A program made the translations under genes and the position numbers. 64,000 nt of DNA, taken from the NCBI RefSeq assembly GCF_900460345.1, contig NZ_UHHW01000002.1, positions 1,116,001-1,180,000 of the forward strand. Reading direction: 5' to 3'. This DNA is from Trueperella pyogenes (GTDB taxonomy: Bacteria > Actinomycetota > Actinomycetes > Actinomycetales > Actinomycetaceae). Positions 28,049-37,582 of this stretch are shown in pieces. Numbering within the stretch: position 1 is the stretch's first letter; the number at the start of each line of letters is the position of its first letter. The notes below the pieces were generated by a model, which was given only the letters and a program-made list of their open reading frames with translations, made no database searches and was not told the DNA's origin.

Positions 28049-28711
28049 GTGCATTTCGTCATTATGGGTTGCGGCCGGGTGGGTGCGAGCCTCGCGGTCA
28101 ATATTATGGATCGGGGCCATTCGGTGGCCATCATCGATCAAAACTCGCATGCTTTCCGGCGCCTACCGGATGATTTTCAAGGCCAGCAGGTTACCGGAGT
28201 CGGCTTTGACCGCAATGCGCTGCGGCAAGCCGGTATCGAGGAGGCAGCCGGATTCGCCGCCGTCTCCTCCGGGGACAATTCCAACATCATCGCAGCCCGA
28301 GTGGTGCGGGAGACTTTTGGCGTCCAGAGCGTCGTCGCCCGCATCTATGATTCCTCGCGCGCGGTGGTCTACAACAAGCTGGGTATCGACGTCGTTGCCC
28401 CTGTATCGTGGACATCCGATCAGGTCATGCGCGAGCTCATCCCACTGGGCCCGCACATTGAGCACGTCGACTCTGCCACCGGTACAGCCCTGTTCTACGT
28501 CGATCTTCATTCTTCCTGGTTCGGCCGCACGGTCGCTGACATCGAACATGCCACTGGAGCCCGAGTTGCCTACATCACGCGCAATCTCGAGCTGGTCCTC
28601 CCGCAAGCAACAACCCTCATCCAGGACGGCGACGAGCTGCGTCTGATCGCGCCCATCAGCCAAACGCAGGCTATCCAACATGTGGCCAGCCACCCCGCGG
28701 GAGTGATATGA
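28049..28711 (+). CDS. trkA: TrkA-type NAD-binding regulatory protein (first of two)
   Basis: This 220-residue protein has an N-terminal Rossmann RCK_N domain (GCGRVGASLAVNIMDRGHSVAIID) and a C-terminal RCK_C domain from about residue 140 (QDGDELRLIAP). Such proteins bind nucleotides and gate potassium transport systems from the cytoplasmic side. The GTG start has no ribosome-binding site; TAACGT lies seven bases upstream, so it is probably leaderless. It overlaps the second trkA by four bases. The pair corresponds to ceoB/ceoC of M. tuberculosis. Confidence 0.93.
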   Translation: MHFVIMGCGRVGASLAVNIMDRGHSVAIIDQNSHAFRRLPDDFQGQQVTGVGFDRNALRQAGIEEAAGFAAVSSGDNSNIIAARVVRETFGVQSVVARIYDSSRAVVYNKLGIDVVAPVSWTSDQVMRELIPLGPHIEHVDSATGTALFYVDLHSSWFGRTVADIEHATGARVAYITRNLELVLPQATTLIQDGDELRLIAPISQTQAIQHVASHPAGVI

Positions 28712-29370
28712 CGATGAAGATTTTAGTTGCAGGTGCAGGATCCGTAGGCCGCTCACTGGCCCGAGAAATGTCCGAGTCCGGCCACGAGGTCACGCTCATT
28801 GACATCAAATCCGAAGCGATGCGTGTCGCTTCCGTGCCCGAGGCCGACTGGATCCTCGGCGACGCGTGCGAACTGTCCGTTCTTGAGACCGCCGGCCTTC
28901 ACGATACCGACGCCGTGGTAGCCGCGACCGGTGACGACAAGGCGAACCTCGTCTTGTCCTTACTCGCCAAGACCGAGTTCGGCGTCCCCCGCGTGATCGC
29001 CCGCGTCTCCAATCCCTCCAACACCTGGCTCTTCGACGAATCCTGGGGAGTGGACGTGGCTGTATCTACCCCGCAGATTATGGCTGAGATCATCCAGGAA
29101 GCGGTGTCCGCCGGTAAGCTCGTGCGGCGCATGCAGTTCCAATCGGGCGCCACGATGTATCTGGCCACTGTCTCCGCCAACTCAGCGTTCACGTTGCAAG
29201 CGCTCGGCCAGATATCGCTACCCCCGGACATCCTCATCACTAGCGTGGTTCGCGACGGCGTCCCGCTTTTCCCCAGCGCCGATATGTCAATCGACGCCGG
29301 GGACCAGCTGGTCATCATCGTCGGAGAGAATGCCGGCGAGGGTGTGGCCGAAATAGAACAGCTGCTTTAG
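28708..29370 (+). CDS. trkA: TrkA-type NAD-binding regulatory protein (second of two)
   Basis: It has the same two-domain layout as the upstream gene: GAGSVGRSLAREMSESGHEVTLID for nucleotide binding and a C-terminal RCK_C domain ending in SIDAGDQLVIIVGENAGE. The 220-residue length equals its partner, and the ATGA overlap implies equimolar synthesis and probably a hetero-oligomer. No TrkH/TrkG membrane subunit is adjacent; the divergent APC transporter is the only membrane candidate. The gene is convergent with DUF3159, whose stop it overlaps by four bases. Confidence 0.93.
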   Translation: MTMKILVAGAGSVGRSLAREMSESGHEVTLIDIKSEAMRVASVPEADWILGDACELSVLETAGLHDTDAVVAATGDDKANLVLSLLAKTEFGVPRVIARVSNPSNTWLFDESWGVDVAVSTPQIMAEIIQEAVSAGKLVRRMQFQSGATMYLATVSANSAFTLQALGQISLPPDILITSVVRDGVPLFPSADMSIDAGDQLVIIVGENAGEGVAEIEQLL

Positions 29371-30038
29371 ACGTCATTGGACTCAGCTGCGGCGGGCACG
29401 GCAGGGAGGTCTTTGACCATCAGCCAGGAAAACCACCCGACGAGCGCAAATAGCGGTATGCCCATGAAGAGCCGAGCAATTCCGATCGCCTCTGTAGCGT
29501 TTGATAGGTAGAGCGGGGTTTGCACAGCCAGGCGCGCGACGAACAGCGCCAGCCATAGCCACGTGACCTGAGTATAGCGACGCCGAGTGAGAGCCTGTGC
29601 TGGGTCTTTACGCCACCCGATGGCATCCCCGCGCAGGAAACCGATGAGGACTCCGACCGCGGGAAAACGAACGAGCAGTGAGACAAGAAGCACTGCCCCG
29701 TAAACCAGGTTGGTCATCAACCCCCACACGAAGAAGTTCGACGCCTCGCCGCTGCGGTAGGCGACGAAAGCAGACAGTGCGATGGCGAAAAGTCCGCCAA
29801 GCGCGGGTGAGACCGGGATGCGTTGGAAGGCGCGCAGCGCAATCGCCACCAGAGACGAAGCCAACGCGATGATGAGTGCAACGTTGAGCTGGCCAGTGAC
29901 CGTGTAGAGGATAAGGAACAGGAGTGTGGGAATCGTAGACTCGGCCGTACCGCGCACGCCGCCCACCGCTGCCATCACATCGAAGTCATCTTCGATGACG
30001 GCTCGAAATCCTGTGCCCTTCGCTGGTTCGTTAGACAT
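29367..30038 (-). CDS. DUF3159 membrane protein
   Basis: This protein of about 223 residues has five or six hydrophobic helices and matches actinobacterial DUF3159 (VRGTAESTIPTLLFLILYTVTG near the start, WRKDPAQALTRRRYTQVTWLW later). I chose the ATG at 30038 because GAGGA lies five bases upstream. It is the last gene of the DUF4193-DUF3710-OB-DUF3159 run. Family members in M. tuberculosis correspond to Rv2693c. The function is unknown. Confidence 0.85.
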   Translation of the reverse strand: MSNEPAKGTGFRAVIEDDFDVMAAVGGVRGTAESTIPTLLFLILYTVTGQLNVALIIALASSLVAIALRAFQRIPVSPALGGLFAIALSAFVAYRSGEASNFFVWGLMTNLVYGAVLLVSLLVRFPAVGVLIGFLRGDAIGWRKDPAQALTRRRYTQVTWLWLALFVARLAVQTPLYLSNATEAIGIARLFMGIPLFALVGWFSWLMVKDLPAVPAAAESNDV

Positions 30039-30282
30039 CGTCATCCTCAAGCACTGTGAAAGTAGGGTTAAACATGGTAGGGACTCCCCGGTGACGAGTC
30101 ACGGCACCCGACACGCGAACCTTCGACCCGATATCAAGGCACTCGATGTTAGTTCTGGACATGAAGTACAAAACCAGGAAACCCTTATCCGTTTCAAGTT
30201 GCATCGTAACGCGGGGGCGCAGCGTTGCGCCAGGATATGTGATTGAGCGAATCGTACCGACCAGCTCTTGCCGCCGGCTCAT
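30031..30282 (-). CDS. OB-fold nucleic-acid-binding protein
   Basis: This 83-residue protein has the five-strand pattern of a single OB fold (LVGTIRSITYPG, RVTMQLETDKGFLVLYFMS, DIGSKVRVSGAVTRHRGVPTMFNPTFTVLE). It corresponds to Rv2694c by order and size. It overlaps DUF3710 by four bases upstream and DUF3159 downstream, so the three are coupled. A direct DNA or RNA partner is not known. Confidence 0.85.
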   Translation of the reverse strand: MSRRQELVGTIRSITYPGATLRPRVTMQLETDKGFLVLYFMSRTNIECLDIGSKVRVSGAVTRHRGVPTMFNPTFTVLEDDDV

Positions 30283-30914
30283 TCTTGTTGCGTGGCCTGT
30301 TCCGGGATCTCCAACGGAAGCAATTCGCGCGGCGGGTGCGGGTCATGGCCGCGGTTAACAACGATATCGCGCACGATCTCAATAAGTTCATTAGCGGCTG
30401 CCTCATCCGAGCCGGCCTTGCCGTAAAGCGTGACGCGGAGGAGCCAACGCGGCCCGTCGATTCCGAGGAAACGATGGGGAGCCAGTGTCTTCGAATTGGG
30501 CACAGGCATCTGAGCCTGGAGCTCAAAGCCAAGCGGCCCTTCTACTTCCTGGGAATAGCCACCCTGCTGGGCGATCGAGGTGCGGATGTCCCGGCGTATT
30601 TCGTCCCACAGTTGTGCCGACCGTGGGGCAGCAAACGCTTGCAGCTGCAATGCTGAGCCATTCTTGCCATAGACGACGCCGAGCACTTGCTGGCGGAGTC
30701 GATCGAGGGTGAATTGGAGGGAAGCGCCCGGTACAACCGGAAGCCAGAGTGAGCCAGCATCCAGCCGCTCGCCGATGAGTACTTCGCTCGAGTCCCACGG
30801 TCCGCTATCACGGACAGCTACGGGACTTTCCGCGACGTCAGTCAGCTCGGCGTCGCCAGCCACAGCAACGGGCTGCGCTTGCTCGTCTTTCCTCTTCTTC
30901 CCGAAAGGCCACAC
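30279..30914 (-). CDS. DUF3710 family protein
   Basis: This 211-residue soluble protein starts at GTG with AAGGTGATCGGTA upstream. It has a basic N-terminus (GKKRKDEQ) and a DUF3710 core (RLDAGSLWLPVVPG, RTSIAQQGGYSQEVEGPLG, GIDGPRWLLRVTLYGKA). It is known only as an actinobacterial family near dut (Rv2696c). Here it follows DUF4193 directly and no dut lies between. The function is unknown. Confidence 0.86.
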   Translation of the reverse strand: MWPFGKKRKDEQAQPVAVAGDAELTDVAESPVAVRDSGPWDSSEVLIGERLDAGSLWLPVVPGASLQFTLDRLRQQVLGVVYGKNGSALQLQAFAAPRSAQLWDEIRRDIRTSIAQQGGYSQEVEGPLGFELQAQMPVPNSKTLAPHRFLGIDGPRWLLRVTLYGKAGSDEAAANELIEIVRDIVVNRGHDPHPPRELLPLEIPEQATQQE

Positions 30915-30931
30915 TACCGATCACCTTCTCC

Positions 30932-31231
30932 TTAGGACGCGCACTCAGCGCACACAGGAAGGCCGTCTTCCTCATATGCCAGTTGGGATCGATGGTGAAC
31001 GAGGAAACAGTGAGAACAGGTGAACTCGTCATCCTGAGCAGGAACGACGGCGACTGACAACTCCACGTTAGATAGGTCAGCGCCGGGAAGCTCAAAACCT
31101 TCGGCCGCCTCAACCTCGTCCTCGTCGACAGCGTTGGACTGATGATTATTATTTCGGGCGTTAAGTTGGGTGAGAGAATCTTCCTTTAACTCTTCGTCTT
31201 GTTTACGGGGTGCATCGTAATCTGTTGCCAT
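30932..31231 (-). CDS. DUF4193 family zinc-ribbon protein
   Basis: This 99-residue protein has an acidic N-terminal half and a C-terminal CSHCFLVHHRSQLAYEE...CAECAS, two CxxC pairs that should bind zinc. The family (Rv2699c-like) is conserved in actinobacteria and is close in structure to RNA-polymerase-binding small proteins, but no role is established here. GGGACG lies upstream of the ATG. It is divergent from sepH. Confidence 0.87.
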   Translation of the reverse strand: MATDYDAPRKQDEELKEDSLTQLNARNNNHQSNAVDEDEVEAAEGFELPGADLSNVELSVAVVPAQDDEFTCSHCFLVHHRSQLAYEEDGLPVCAECAS

Positions 31232-31254
31232 GATCGTCCCTTTTTCGGTGAATG

Positions 31255-31316
31255 TTCACGCACTTTCTACCAAAGCTTTCCGGTTTTGACAACATGAGAT
31301 ACGAAAGTGTGAATAC
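31255..31316 (+). promoter_or_regulatory. sepH promoter region with inverted repeat
   Basis: A perfect -35 TTGACA at 31286 is followed 19 bases later by GAATAC. An inverted repeat TTCAC-(GC)-ACTTTC / GAAAGTGTGAA brackets the promoter (31255-31267 and 31303-31313). A regulator site is plausible. Confidence 0.4.
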
Positions 31317-31414
31317 AAGAGCCAATTTCGGTCAGATCGCTCAACACACCAGCGCCCATGCCCCCATCCCTGCACACTAAATGGCACGCTTGGAAAAGCA
31401 CCTAGGAGGAGAAC

Positions 31415-32413
31415 ATGATCGAGCTCGAATTATTGGGACTTCAGGATGGGCAAAAGCTGAGCCTGAATGATTCCGAAGGTAATCGCTACGTCCTCCCGAT
31501 TACCGACGAGCTACGCGCCGCACTGCGCACCGATATCAATGCGGAAACCGACCAGGTACCTCGACCAATCACCCCACGTGAGATCCAGGCCTATTTCCGG
31601 GCCGGGCATACTGTGGCTGAAGTCTCGGAGATTTCGTCTCTCCCGCCCTCACAGCTAACCAATCTCGCGTACCCGATCTTTGCGGAGCGCGAGTATGTGG
31701 CGCAAAACGCCCGACTCTATCGGCAGGGTCACGAAACCGGTGGCATGACGCTCGAGGAATTGGTCACGTCACGTCTCGTCACCCGGGATGTCGCCGTCGG
31801 CGACATCGAGTGGGACGCCCACCGTGAGCAGGGCGAGCCGTGGATGCTGGTGGCTACCTACAAGAGCGGGGGCACCCGGCACACGGCTATGTGGGCGATC
31901 AACACCAAGGCGCAGACGCTTTCCGCGCGCAACGATGAAGCGATCTGGCTCACGGAGAACCAGATTCCTGCTCCGACTAACCCGTGGCGTCGCCCGAACA
32001 CGCCTTCCGCAAACAACGAGCCTCCGGCCGGTGAGAAGATGAGTATCATCGACGCCAAACCGGCCGCTGCAGATAGTGCGGTCGATATTGATTCCATGCT
32101 CGCATCGCTGAATTCCAAGCGCGGAAAAGTTCAGCCAATGCCGGAATTCGATGGCGCTCATCCGGCAGCTTCTGAGCCTGAGGCCGCCCAGGATGCAACT
32201 ATTCTTCCCTTCCCGATCGCCGCGGCTGGCGATACGTCAAACAGTTCAGAGCCGGAGCTGCCCAGTGCCTCCTCGCCTGAGGACGTGGACGGCCAGCAGA
32301 CAATTCCGGGTGTCAAGTCCGCCAGCACGTCTGCCAAGCCCAAGAAGCGCCGTAATCGTCCAGAGATGCCCTCGTGGGACGAGATCGTCTTCGGCTATTC
32401 CAAGGACGATTAG
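31415..32413 (+). CDS. sepH: SepH-type cell division protein (DUF3071)
   Basis: SepH binds FtsZ and promotes filament assembly in Streptomyces and mycobacteria. The 332-residue protein has the N-terminal DUF3071 domain with its helix-turn-helix-like core (ITPREIQAYFRAGHTVAEVSEISSL region) up to about residue 165, then a low-complexity, Pro/Ser/Ala-rich linker. A conserved C-terminal segment KKRRNRPEMPSWDEIVFG follows. GGAGGAGAAC gives a strong ribosome-binding site. It stands alone between divergent DUF4193 and a convergent phosphodiesterase gene. Confidence 0.93.
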   Translation: MIELELLGLQDGQKLSLNDSEGNRYVLPITDELRAALRTDINAETDQVPRPITPREIQAYFRAGHTVAEVSEISSLPPSQLTNLAYPIFAEREYVAQNARLYRQGHETGGMTLEELVTSRLVTRDVAVGDIEWDAHREQGEPWMLVATYKSGGTRHTAMWAINTKAQTLSARNDEAIWLTENQIPAPTNPWRRPNTPSANNEPPAGEKMSIIDAKPAAADSAVDIDSMLASLNSKRGKVQPMPEFDGAHPAASEPEAAQDATILPFPIAAAGDTSNSSEPELPSASSPEDVDGQQTIPGVKSASTSAKPKKRRNRPEMPSWDEIVFGYSKDD

Positions 32414-32438
32414 ACCTCGGCCAGCTATCAGACTATCG

Positions 32439-33533
32439 CTAGGCGAGGTCCACAATCAGCGGGATCATCATCTCCTCCGCTGTCAGCGACCCGTGAACTC
32501 CGATCAGTCCGATAGCGTCCGCACTCTGGTATCGCGAATCGACGATGACAGTTTGCCCCTTTGCGAAGGCAAGCACATCGCCGAACACTTCATGAGCATG
32601 GGGTGTCATGGAACCGAACACTCCAGCCTCGACCGCCTCGTCGCGAGTGAGCACCCACGCCTGGTCTCCTAGGACTTCTCGCCAGCGGGTGGCGACTGTG
32701 GCGGCGGCGTCGGTATACAGGTGAACCGCACGAGACTCCCCTGCAACCACATCTATCCCACGCGTGAGCAACTGGTTATCGGCGATGTCGATCCGTTCGG
32801 CGACGTCGACCATGCCGTGATCGGCGGTGACCACCAGCAACGTGTCAGACGGGAGCATGCGGCGCAGCCGGCCGAGCTCGGCGTCGAAATGTTCCAGCTG
32901 GGCGATCCACGCCTCAGATTCCCACCCGGAATGGTGCCCGGTGGAGTCAATATCGCCCCAGTAAAGGTAGGCCAGGTCGGCGCCAGCGCGCAGTTCGGCG
33001 AGAGTTGCGTCCACACGCGCCTCGAGCCTTTCAGCGACGACGGTACGCGCCCCGCGCAATCCTGCACGGGTCAGCCCAGAGCCGACGAACTTGCGCGGCT
33101 GGATCTTCACCAGGTCGCGGGCCGATGTTTCAAAGAAGGTGGGTTGCGTTTGCCAGCTTTCCGGGCTGAGCGCGGGAGAGTTCCACGCGATCAGGTTGAA
33201 GACCTCCGCACTGCCCGGAACGCGCAAAGCGTATCCGCCCATCGCGGTCTGCCCCGGCCATCTGCCGGTCCCGAACGAGGAGATGCCGGCCGCCGTCGTG
33301 GACGGCACCACTGTTGTGATCGCGCGGTCGATCCCGAGCGCGCGCAGCGTGGGCGCATGGCCCCGGCGCACGTCGAGGTTGTGAAAGCCTAAGCCGTCCA
33401 CCATGACGACACAGGCACGTGAGGCTTGTGGGAACGAGAGGGTCGACTCGTGAGGCTCCCCTATCGCGGTCAAAACCGCCGGCATCACCTGGGTGAGGTT
33501 TTCACTTGCCGGCAGTTGGGCCCCTGCTAGCAC
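32439..33533 (-). CDS. alkaline phosphatase superfamily protein (nucleotide pyrophosphatase/phosphodiesterase type)
   Basis: This 364-residue enzyme has the metal sites of the family: MVDGLGFHNL (Asp), PSTTAAGISSFGTG with the Thr nucleophile, YWGDIDSTGHHSG (Asp, His) and VVTADHGMVD (Asp, His). No signal peptide or membrane segment is evident, so it probably acts in the cytoplasm. Substrates of such proteins are phosphodiesters or phosphonate-type esters, but none can be named here. It starts at GTG with GGGAGG five bases upstream, inside the last codons of DUF5998, so translation is coupled. Confidence 0.88.
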   Translation of the reverse strand: MLAGAQLPASENLTQVMPAVLTAIGEPHESTLSFPQASRACVVMVDGLGFHNLDVRRGHAPTLRALGIDRAITTVVPSTTAAGISSFGTGRWPGQTAMGGYALRVPGSAEVFNLIAWNSPALSPESWQTQPTFFETSARDLVKIQPRKFVGSGLTRAGLRGARTVVAERLEARVDATLAELRAGADLAYLYWGDIDSTGHHSGWESEAWIAQLEHFDAELGRLRRMLPSDTLLVVTADHGMVDVAERIDIADNQLLTRGIDVVAGESRAVHLYTDAAATVATRWREVLGDQAWVLTRDEAVEAGVFGSMTPHAHEVFGDVLAFAKGQTVIVDSRYQSADAIGLIGVHGSLTAEEMMIPLIVDLA

Positions 33534-34090
33534 GCCAGCCTCCCGAGAATCTGTTCAAGGGCCTCGATAAAGGCCACCCCCTCATGGAAGTATGCAGAAT
33601 CGACGTGCCGGTCAAGGAAAATCTGAAGATCTTCGTTAGTGGCAACACCAACGTAACCGTGGTCATTGGTGCAGGTAGGGTCGTCACAGGCTCCTGGCTG
33701 GAGATCCTGGTTGAAAGAGGCTCCCCACCGCAGGCGAATGAGGATGGAGTTGAGATCTCCTACCGAGTCGCCACGGAATTCACGCCTGCGCACCACGTGG
33801 TGCTCCTTGATGTCGCTCAGCCGCACCGACTGCATGGTCGTCACGTACTCACCGCGGGTGTCCATCTCATAGTTGGTATCCGAGTAGACGAGGATAAGGC
33901 GAGCATTTGTCACGATGAAAGCGACGATCCTGTCATAGACCGAATCCGCGTCAAAGACCGTTTCCGGCCGGACGTAAAACGCCTGAATCGCGGCATTATC
34001 CAGAGCGTGACGAATGTCGGATAATACCGGCGATTGCCCAGAGACGAGGGCACCGAGAGCCATATCGAAGTCGGAACGCAGATCACTCAT
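33527..34090 (-). CDS. DUF5998 family protein
   Basis: This 187-residue soluble protein is the actinobacterial DUF5998 family, recognisable by RRALDNAAIQAFYVRPETVFDAD-like text (here HALDNAAIQAFYVRPETVF), the SDTNYEMDTRGEYVTTMQSV core, and a C-terminal DPTCTNDHGYVGV Cys/His motif that may bind metal. It is coupled to the downstream phosphodiesterase gene. No reaction is known. Confidence 0.82.
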   Translation of the reverse strand: MSDLRSDFDMALGALVSGQSPVLSDIRHALDNAAIQAFYVRPETVFDADSVYDRIVAFIVTNARLILVYSDTNYEMDTRGEYVTTMQSVRLSDIKEHHVVRRREFRGDSVGDLNSILIRLRWGASFNQDLQPGACDDPTCTNDHGYVGVATNEDLQIFLDRHVDSAYFHEGVAFIEALEQILGRLAC

Positions 34091-34190
34091 TGTCCCATTG
34101 TCCCAAAACGCAGGCTCTTTAGCGAAGACAGGTCACGAATATCACGGCAACACGGTCATCATGATCTGCACACGGGGGCACCGGGAGCCA

Positions 34191-34196
34191 GATAAT
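34191..34196 (+). promoter_or_regulatory. -10 box of parC (predicted leaderless)
   Basis: GATAAT lies six bases before the ATG at 34203, and no ribosome-binding site is present. Confidence 0.5.
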
Positions 34197-34202
34197 AGAG
34201 TA

Positions 34203-36602
34203 ATGGCTACTCATGAGCAGATCGTTGATATTGACGTGTCGCAGGAAATGCGCACGTCCTTCCTCGAATACTCGTACTCGGTAATCTATGCCCGCGCGTT
34301 GCCGGATGCCCGCGATGGCCTCAAGCCAGTCCAGCGGCGAATCCTGTTCCAGATGGATCGTATGGGCTTGCGCCCGGACAAGGGGCATGTGAAGTCCTCG
34401 CGCGTCATTGGCGACGTCATGGGCCGCCTCCATCCACACGGTGACGCCGCCATCTACGACGCAATGGTGCGCCTCTCCCAGCCCTTCACCATGCGGCTAC
34501 CTATGGTCGATGGCCACGGCAACTTCGGCTCTCTCGACGACGGCCCTGCGGCGCCGCGGTACACCGAGGTTCGCATGGCTCCGGCTGCGCTAGCTATGAC
34601 GGCGAGTCTCGACGAGGACGTCGTCGATATGGTTCCCAATTACGACAACACCTACATGCAGCCGGAGGTATTACCCGCCGCCATCCCTAACCTGCTCGTC
34701 AATGGCTCCTCCGGCATCGCCGTCGGCATGGCGACGAACATGGCACCCCATAACCTGGGAGAGGTAATTGCCGGGGCACGTTTTCTCCTCGACAACCCGG
34801 ATGCCAGCCTTGACGAACTCATGCGCTATATTCCTGGCCCAGACCTGCCCGAAGGCGGAAAGATCGTTGGACTCGACGGCGTGCGCCAGGCCTATGAAAC
34901 CGGGCGCGGCACGTTTCGCACGCGAGCAAGCGCACACATCGAAAACATTTCCCCGCGCAAAAAGGGCATTATCTTCACGGAGTTGCCCTACATGGTAGGC
35001 CCGGAAAAGGTCATTGACAAGATCAAAGACGGCGTCCAAAATAAAAAGCTCCTTGGCATTTCCGGAGTCCAAAATCTGACCGACCGCAAGCACGGCACCC
35101 GCCTCGTCGTCGAGGTGAAGAATTCCTTCAACCCGGAAGCCGTACTCGCCGATCTGTACAAACACACCCCCTTGGAGGATTCATTCGGGATCAACAATGT
35201 GGCGCTCGTGGAGGGCCAGCCACGAACCCTCGGGCTGAAGGAACTTCTTGACGTCTTCCTCCGCCACCGCCTCTCGGTCACCAGGCGCCGTACCGCGTTC
35301 CGCCTGCAAAAGGCTAAAGATCGCCTCCACCTGGTAGAAGGCCTCCTCATCGCCATCCTCGACATCGACGAGGTCATCGCCGTCATCCGCTCCTGCGATG
35401 ATTCCGCCATCGCCAAAGATCGCCTCATGAAGGTCTTCGACCTGACCGAGATCCAGGCCGAATTCATCCTCGAGCTGCGCTTGCGGCGCCTGACCAAATT
35501 CTCCCAGATCGAACTGGAAACCGAGCGAGGCCAGCTGCGCCGCGAGATTGACGAACTCACCCAGATCATGAACTCGGATGAACGGCTGCGCGCCCTCGTC
35601 TCCCACGAGCTAGCCCAGACCGCACAGCAATTTTCTACCCCTCGACGCACCGTCTTGCTGGAATCTGACATCACGACGTCGACCGCCCGCGTAGCGCTCA
35701 AGGTGGAAGACGACCCTTGCTGGGTGCTGCTCTCTGGCGACGGCCTCATCGCCCGCGTCGTCACCGACACCGAGCCGGCCCGCACCGGACCGCGCACTCC
35801 ACACGACGCCATCATGGCCAAGGTCAAAACCACAAACCTCTCATCGGTAGGTGTCATCACATCCGACGGTTCGGTCAACCGGCTCAACGTCGTCGATATC
35901 CCGGCGATACCCGAGACAGAAACCGCGCCTAGCCTCAGCGGCGGCGCACCCCTCAAAGAGATTCTGTTGGCCGGAAAGGATTCCTCGGTCGTGGGGCTCA
36001 TTAATCTTGATGAGCCACCCGTTCTGGTGCTCGCCACCGCCCAGGGCAAGATCAAGCGCGTCAACCCCGACTATCCGGACAAGGGTGCCATCGACATCAT
36101 CAAACTGGCCGACGGTGATCAGGTAGTCGGCGCCCAAAGCGGCACAGACGAGGACGAAATCGTCCTCGTGACATCCAACGCGCAGCTCTTGCGCTTCCCC
36201 GCATCCGAGGTACGGCCACAGGGGCGTTCTGGCCAAGGCATCGCGGGCATCCGCCTCGCCGAGGGTGCGCGAGTCATCGCCCTCGGCGTCGTGCCACACA
36301 ACGACATGGCCGCCCACGCAGTGGTGACTATCGCCGGTTCGTCTAACTCGCTGCCCGGAACCGCGCCAGGTTCTGCAAAGGTGACTCCACTCGACCGCTA
36401 TCCCGGCAAAGGCCGCGGCACCGGGGGCGTTCGCACACAACGCTTCCTGCGCGGAGAAGACCAGCTTCACATGGCCTGGATCGGGCAGTTGCCCGCACGC
36501 GCCATCAGTGAGCGCGGCAAGCCGGTGAATCTACCCGACGTCGACGAACGGCGCGACGGATCTGGAACGCAACTATCCGCCGTCGTCGTAGCTATCGGCT
36601 AG
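34203..36602 (+). CDS. parC: DNA topoisomerase IV subunit A
   Basis: ParC is the DNA breakage-reunion subunit of topoisomerase IV. The 799-residue protein starts [16 protein letters not shown], has the winged-helix region ending in [10 protein letters not shown] with the catalytic Tyr near residue 120, and six C-terminal beta-pinwheel blades. The gyrase-specific QRRGGKG box is absent; [12 protein letters not shown] occupies the equivalent blade, so I assign it to topoisomerase IV. The start was chosen at 34203 over an upstream ATG because family members begin close to here. ParE lies 2 kb downstream on the opposite strand. Confidence 0.92.
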   Translation: MATHEQIVDIDVSQEMRTSFLEYSYSVIYARALPDARDGLKPVQRRILFQMDRMGLRPDKGHVKSSRVIGDVMGRLHPHGDAAIYDAMVRLSQPFTMRLPMVDGHGNFGSLDDGPAAPRYTEVRMAPAALAMTASLDEDVVDMVPNYDNTYMQPEVLPAAIPNLLVNGSSGIAVGMATNMAPHNLGEVIAGARFLLDNPDASLDELMRYIPGPDLPEGGKIVGLDGVRQAYETGRGTFRTRASAHIENISPRKKGIIFTELPYMVGPEKVIDKIKDGVQNKKLLGISGVQNLTDRKHGTRLVVEVKNSFNPEAVLADLYKHTPLEDSFGINNVALVEGQPRTLGLKELLDVFLRHRLSVTRRRTAFRLQKAKDRLHLVEGLLIAILDIDEVIAVIRSCDDSAIAKDRLMKVFDLTEIQAEFILELRLRRLTKFSQIELETERGQLRREIDELTQIMNSDERLRALVSHELAQTAQQFSTPRRTVLLESDITTSTARVALKVEDDPCWVLLSGDGLIARVVTDTEPARTGPRTPHDAIMAKVKTTNLSSVGVITSDGSVNRLNVVDIPAIPETETAPSLSGGAPLKEILLAGKDSSVVGLINLDEPPVLVLATAQGKIKRVNPDYPDKGAIDIIKLADGDQVVGAQSGTDEDEIVLVTSNAQLLRFPASEVRPQGRSGQGIAGIRLAEGARVIALGVVPHNDMAAHAVVTIAGSSNSLPGTAPGSAKVTPLDRYPGKGRGTGGVRTQRFLRGEDQLHMAWIGQLPARAISERGKPVNLPDVDERRDGSGTQLSAVVVAIG

Positions 36603-36607
36603 CCGCA

Positions 36608-37582
36608 CTAGAGCGTCATCGTCATGATGTACGTCTCGGCCACGCGCTGGAAGTTGAAGTGCTCGAACACCGTGACGACGTCGGAATCACTCGCATGGTG
36701 GTCGACGTTCACATCGAGCCCAATGTAGCGAAGACCCGCGCTGCGGAAACACTCCATCGCCTTTGTCAGCAAGCTAGAAGCCAGGTGCTTACCGCGCCAC
36801 TCGGGAAGAACCACGATTTCTTCGATATAGCCCTCGTCTCCCATGTCTTCTGACCCGTCTTCACCCGAGGAGTCTGAGGCAAACCGAGAGGCGAGGACAT
36901 ATCCGGCCAGGCGTGGACGGTCTCCGAAGAGGTCGAGCGCCACCAGACACATGTCCTGTTCCATCAGCTCCATTCGCTCATCCCATTCTTTGCCACTCAT
37001 CACCGTCAAGGTGGCATTTTCAGCGATGACGCGATTGCGCGCTTTACGGGCGTCTTTGAACCAGTCCGAGCTCATCTTGACGATCTCAACATACGGCACC
37101 GTCTCCGTAGCCGTAGGGGCGATGTCCAGACTGCGGCGCAGCTGCACGTAACGAGAGACACTGCGAAAACCAAACCGCGATGCCATATCGAACAAAGCGC
37201 CCTGCGAGACATCCACATACATTTGCACGAGCACGTCGCCGAGGTTGAGCTCATCTGCTAGGCCGCGCGCTGTCATAAGCTGGCGTTCCAGGAGATCACG
37301 CCCGATGCCGTGCGCCCGCCAAGTTGGCGCTACGCCACCCGATATCGTAATTGGCACGTCCCCAGCGTTGTCCACGGGCGTGCGCGCCAGGCCGAAAGCC
37401 ACCAGCTCATTACCGGCCCAAGCACCTTGTGCCCGCCACGCGTGTGAACCGGCAAAGTAACTTTCCACCTCGCGGCGAGTCGTCCGATTCGCGGCCGCAT
37501 CGGCGTCTTCCACAGCCGTGATAATCGCGTGGACAGCGGCTGCATCGCTCGCATTTAGCGGGGTCCAGATCCAGTCAACCAT
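36608..37582 (-). CDS. double GNAT-domain acetyltransferase-like protein
   Basis: This 324-residue protein has two GNAT folds. The first shows GGVAPTWRAHGIGRDLLERQ near residue 90 and the second IVVLPEWRGKHLASSLLTKA near residue 260, both carrying the R/Q-x-x-G-x-G/A acetyl-CoA loop. It probably acetylates a small molecule such as an amino sugar or amine, but the substrate is unknown. Its ATG overlaps the stop of the next GNAT gene (ATGA), so the two are coupled. Mycothiol synthase MshD is another double-GNAT protein and is an alternative. Confidence 0.82.
   Translation of the reverse strand: MVDWIWTPLNASDAAAVHAIITAVEDADAAANRTTRREVESYFAGSHAWRAQGAWAGNELVAFGLARTPVDNAGDVPITISGGVAPTWRAHGIGRDLLERQLMTARGLADELNLGDVLVQMYVDVSQGALFDMASRFGFRSVSRYVQLRRSLDIAPTATETVPYVEIVKMSSDWFKDARKARNRVIAENATLTVMSGKEWDERMELMEQDMCLVALDLFGDRPRLAGYVLASRFASDSSGEDGSEDMGDEGYIEEIVVLPEWRGKHLASSLLTKAMECFRSAGLRYIGLDVNVDHHASDSDVVTVFEHFNFQRVAETYIMTMTL

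Noticed and set aside
34988..36064. A 358-codon open frame opposite parC
   Set aside because: It has Ser/Arg-rich composition typical of antisense frames and no start signal; parC is unambiguous.
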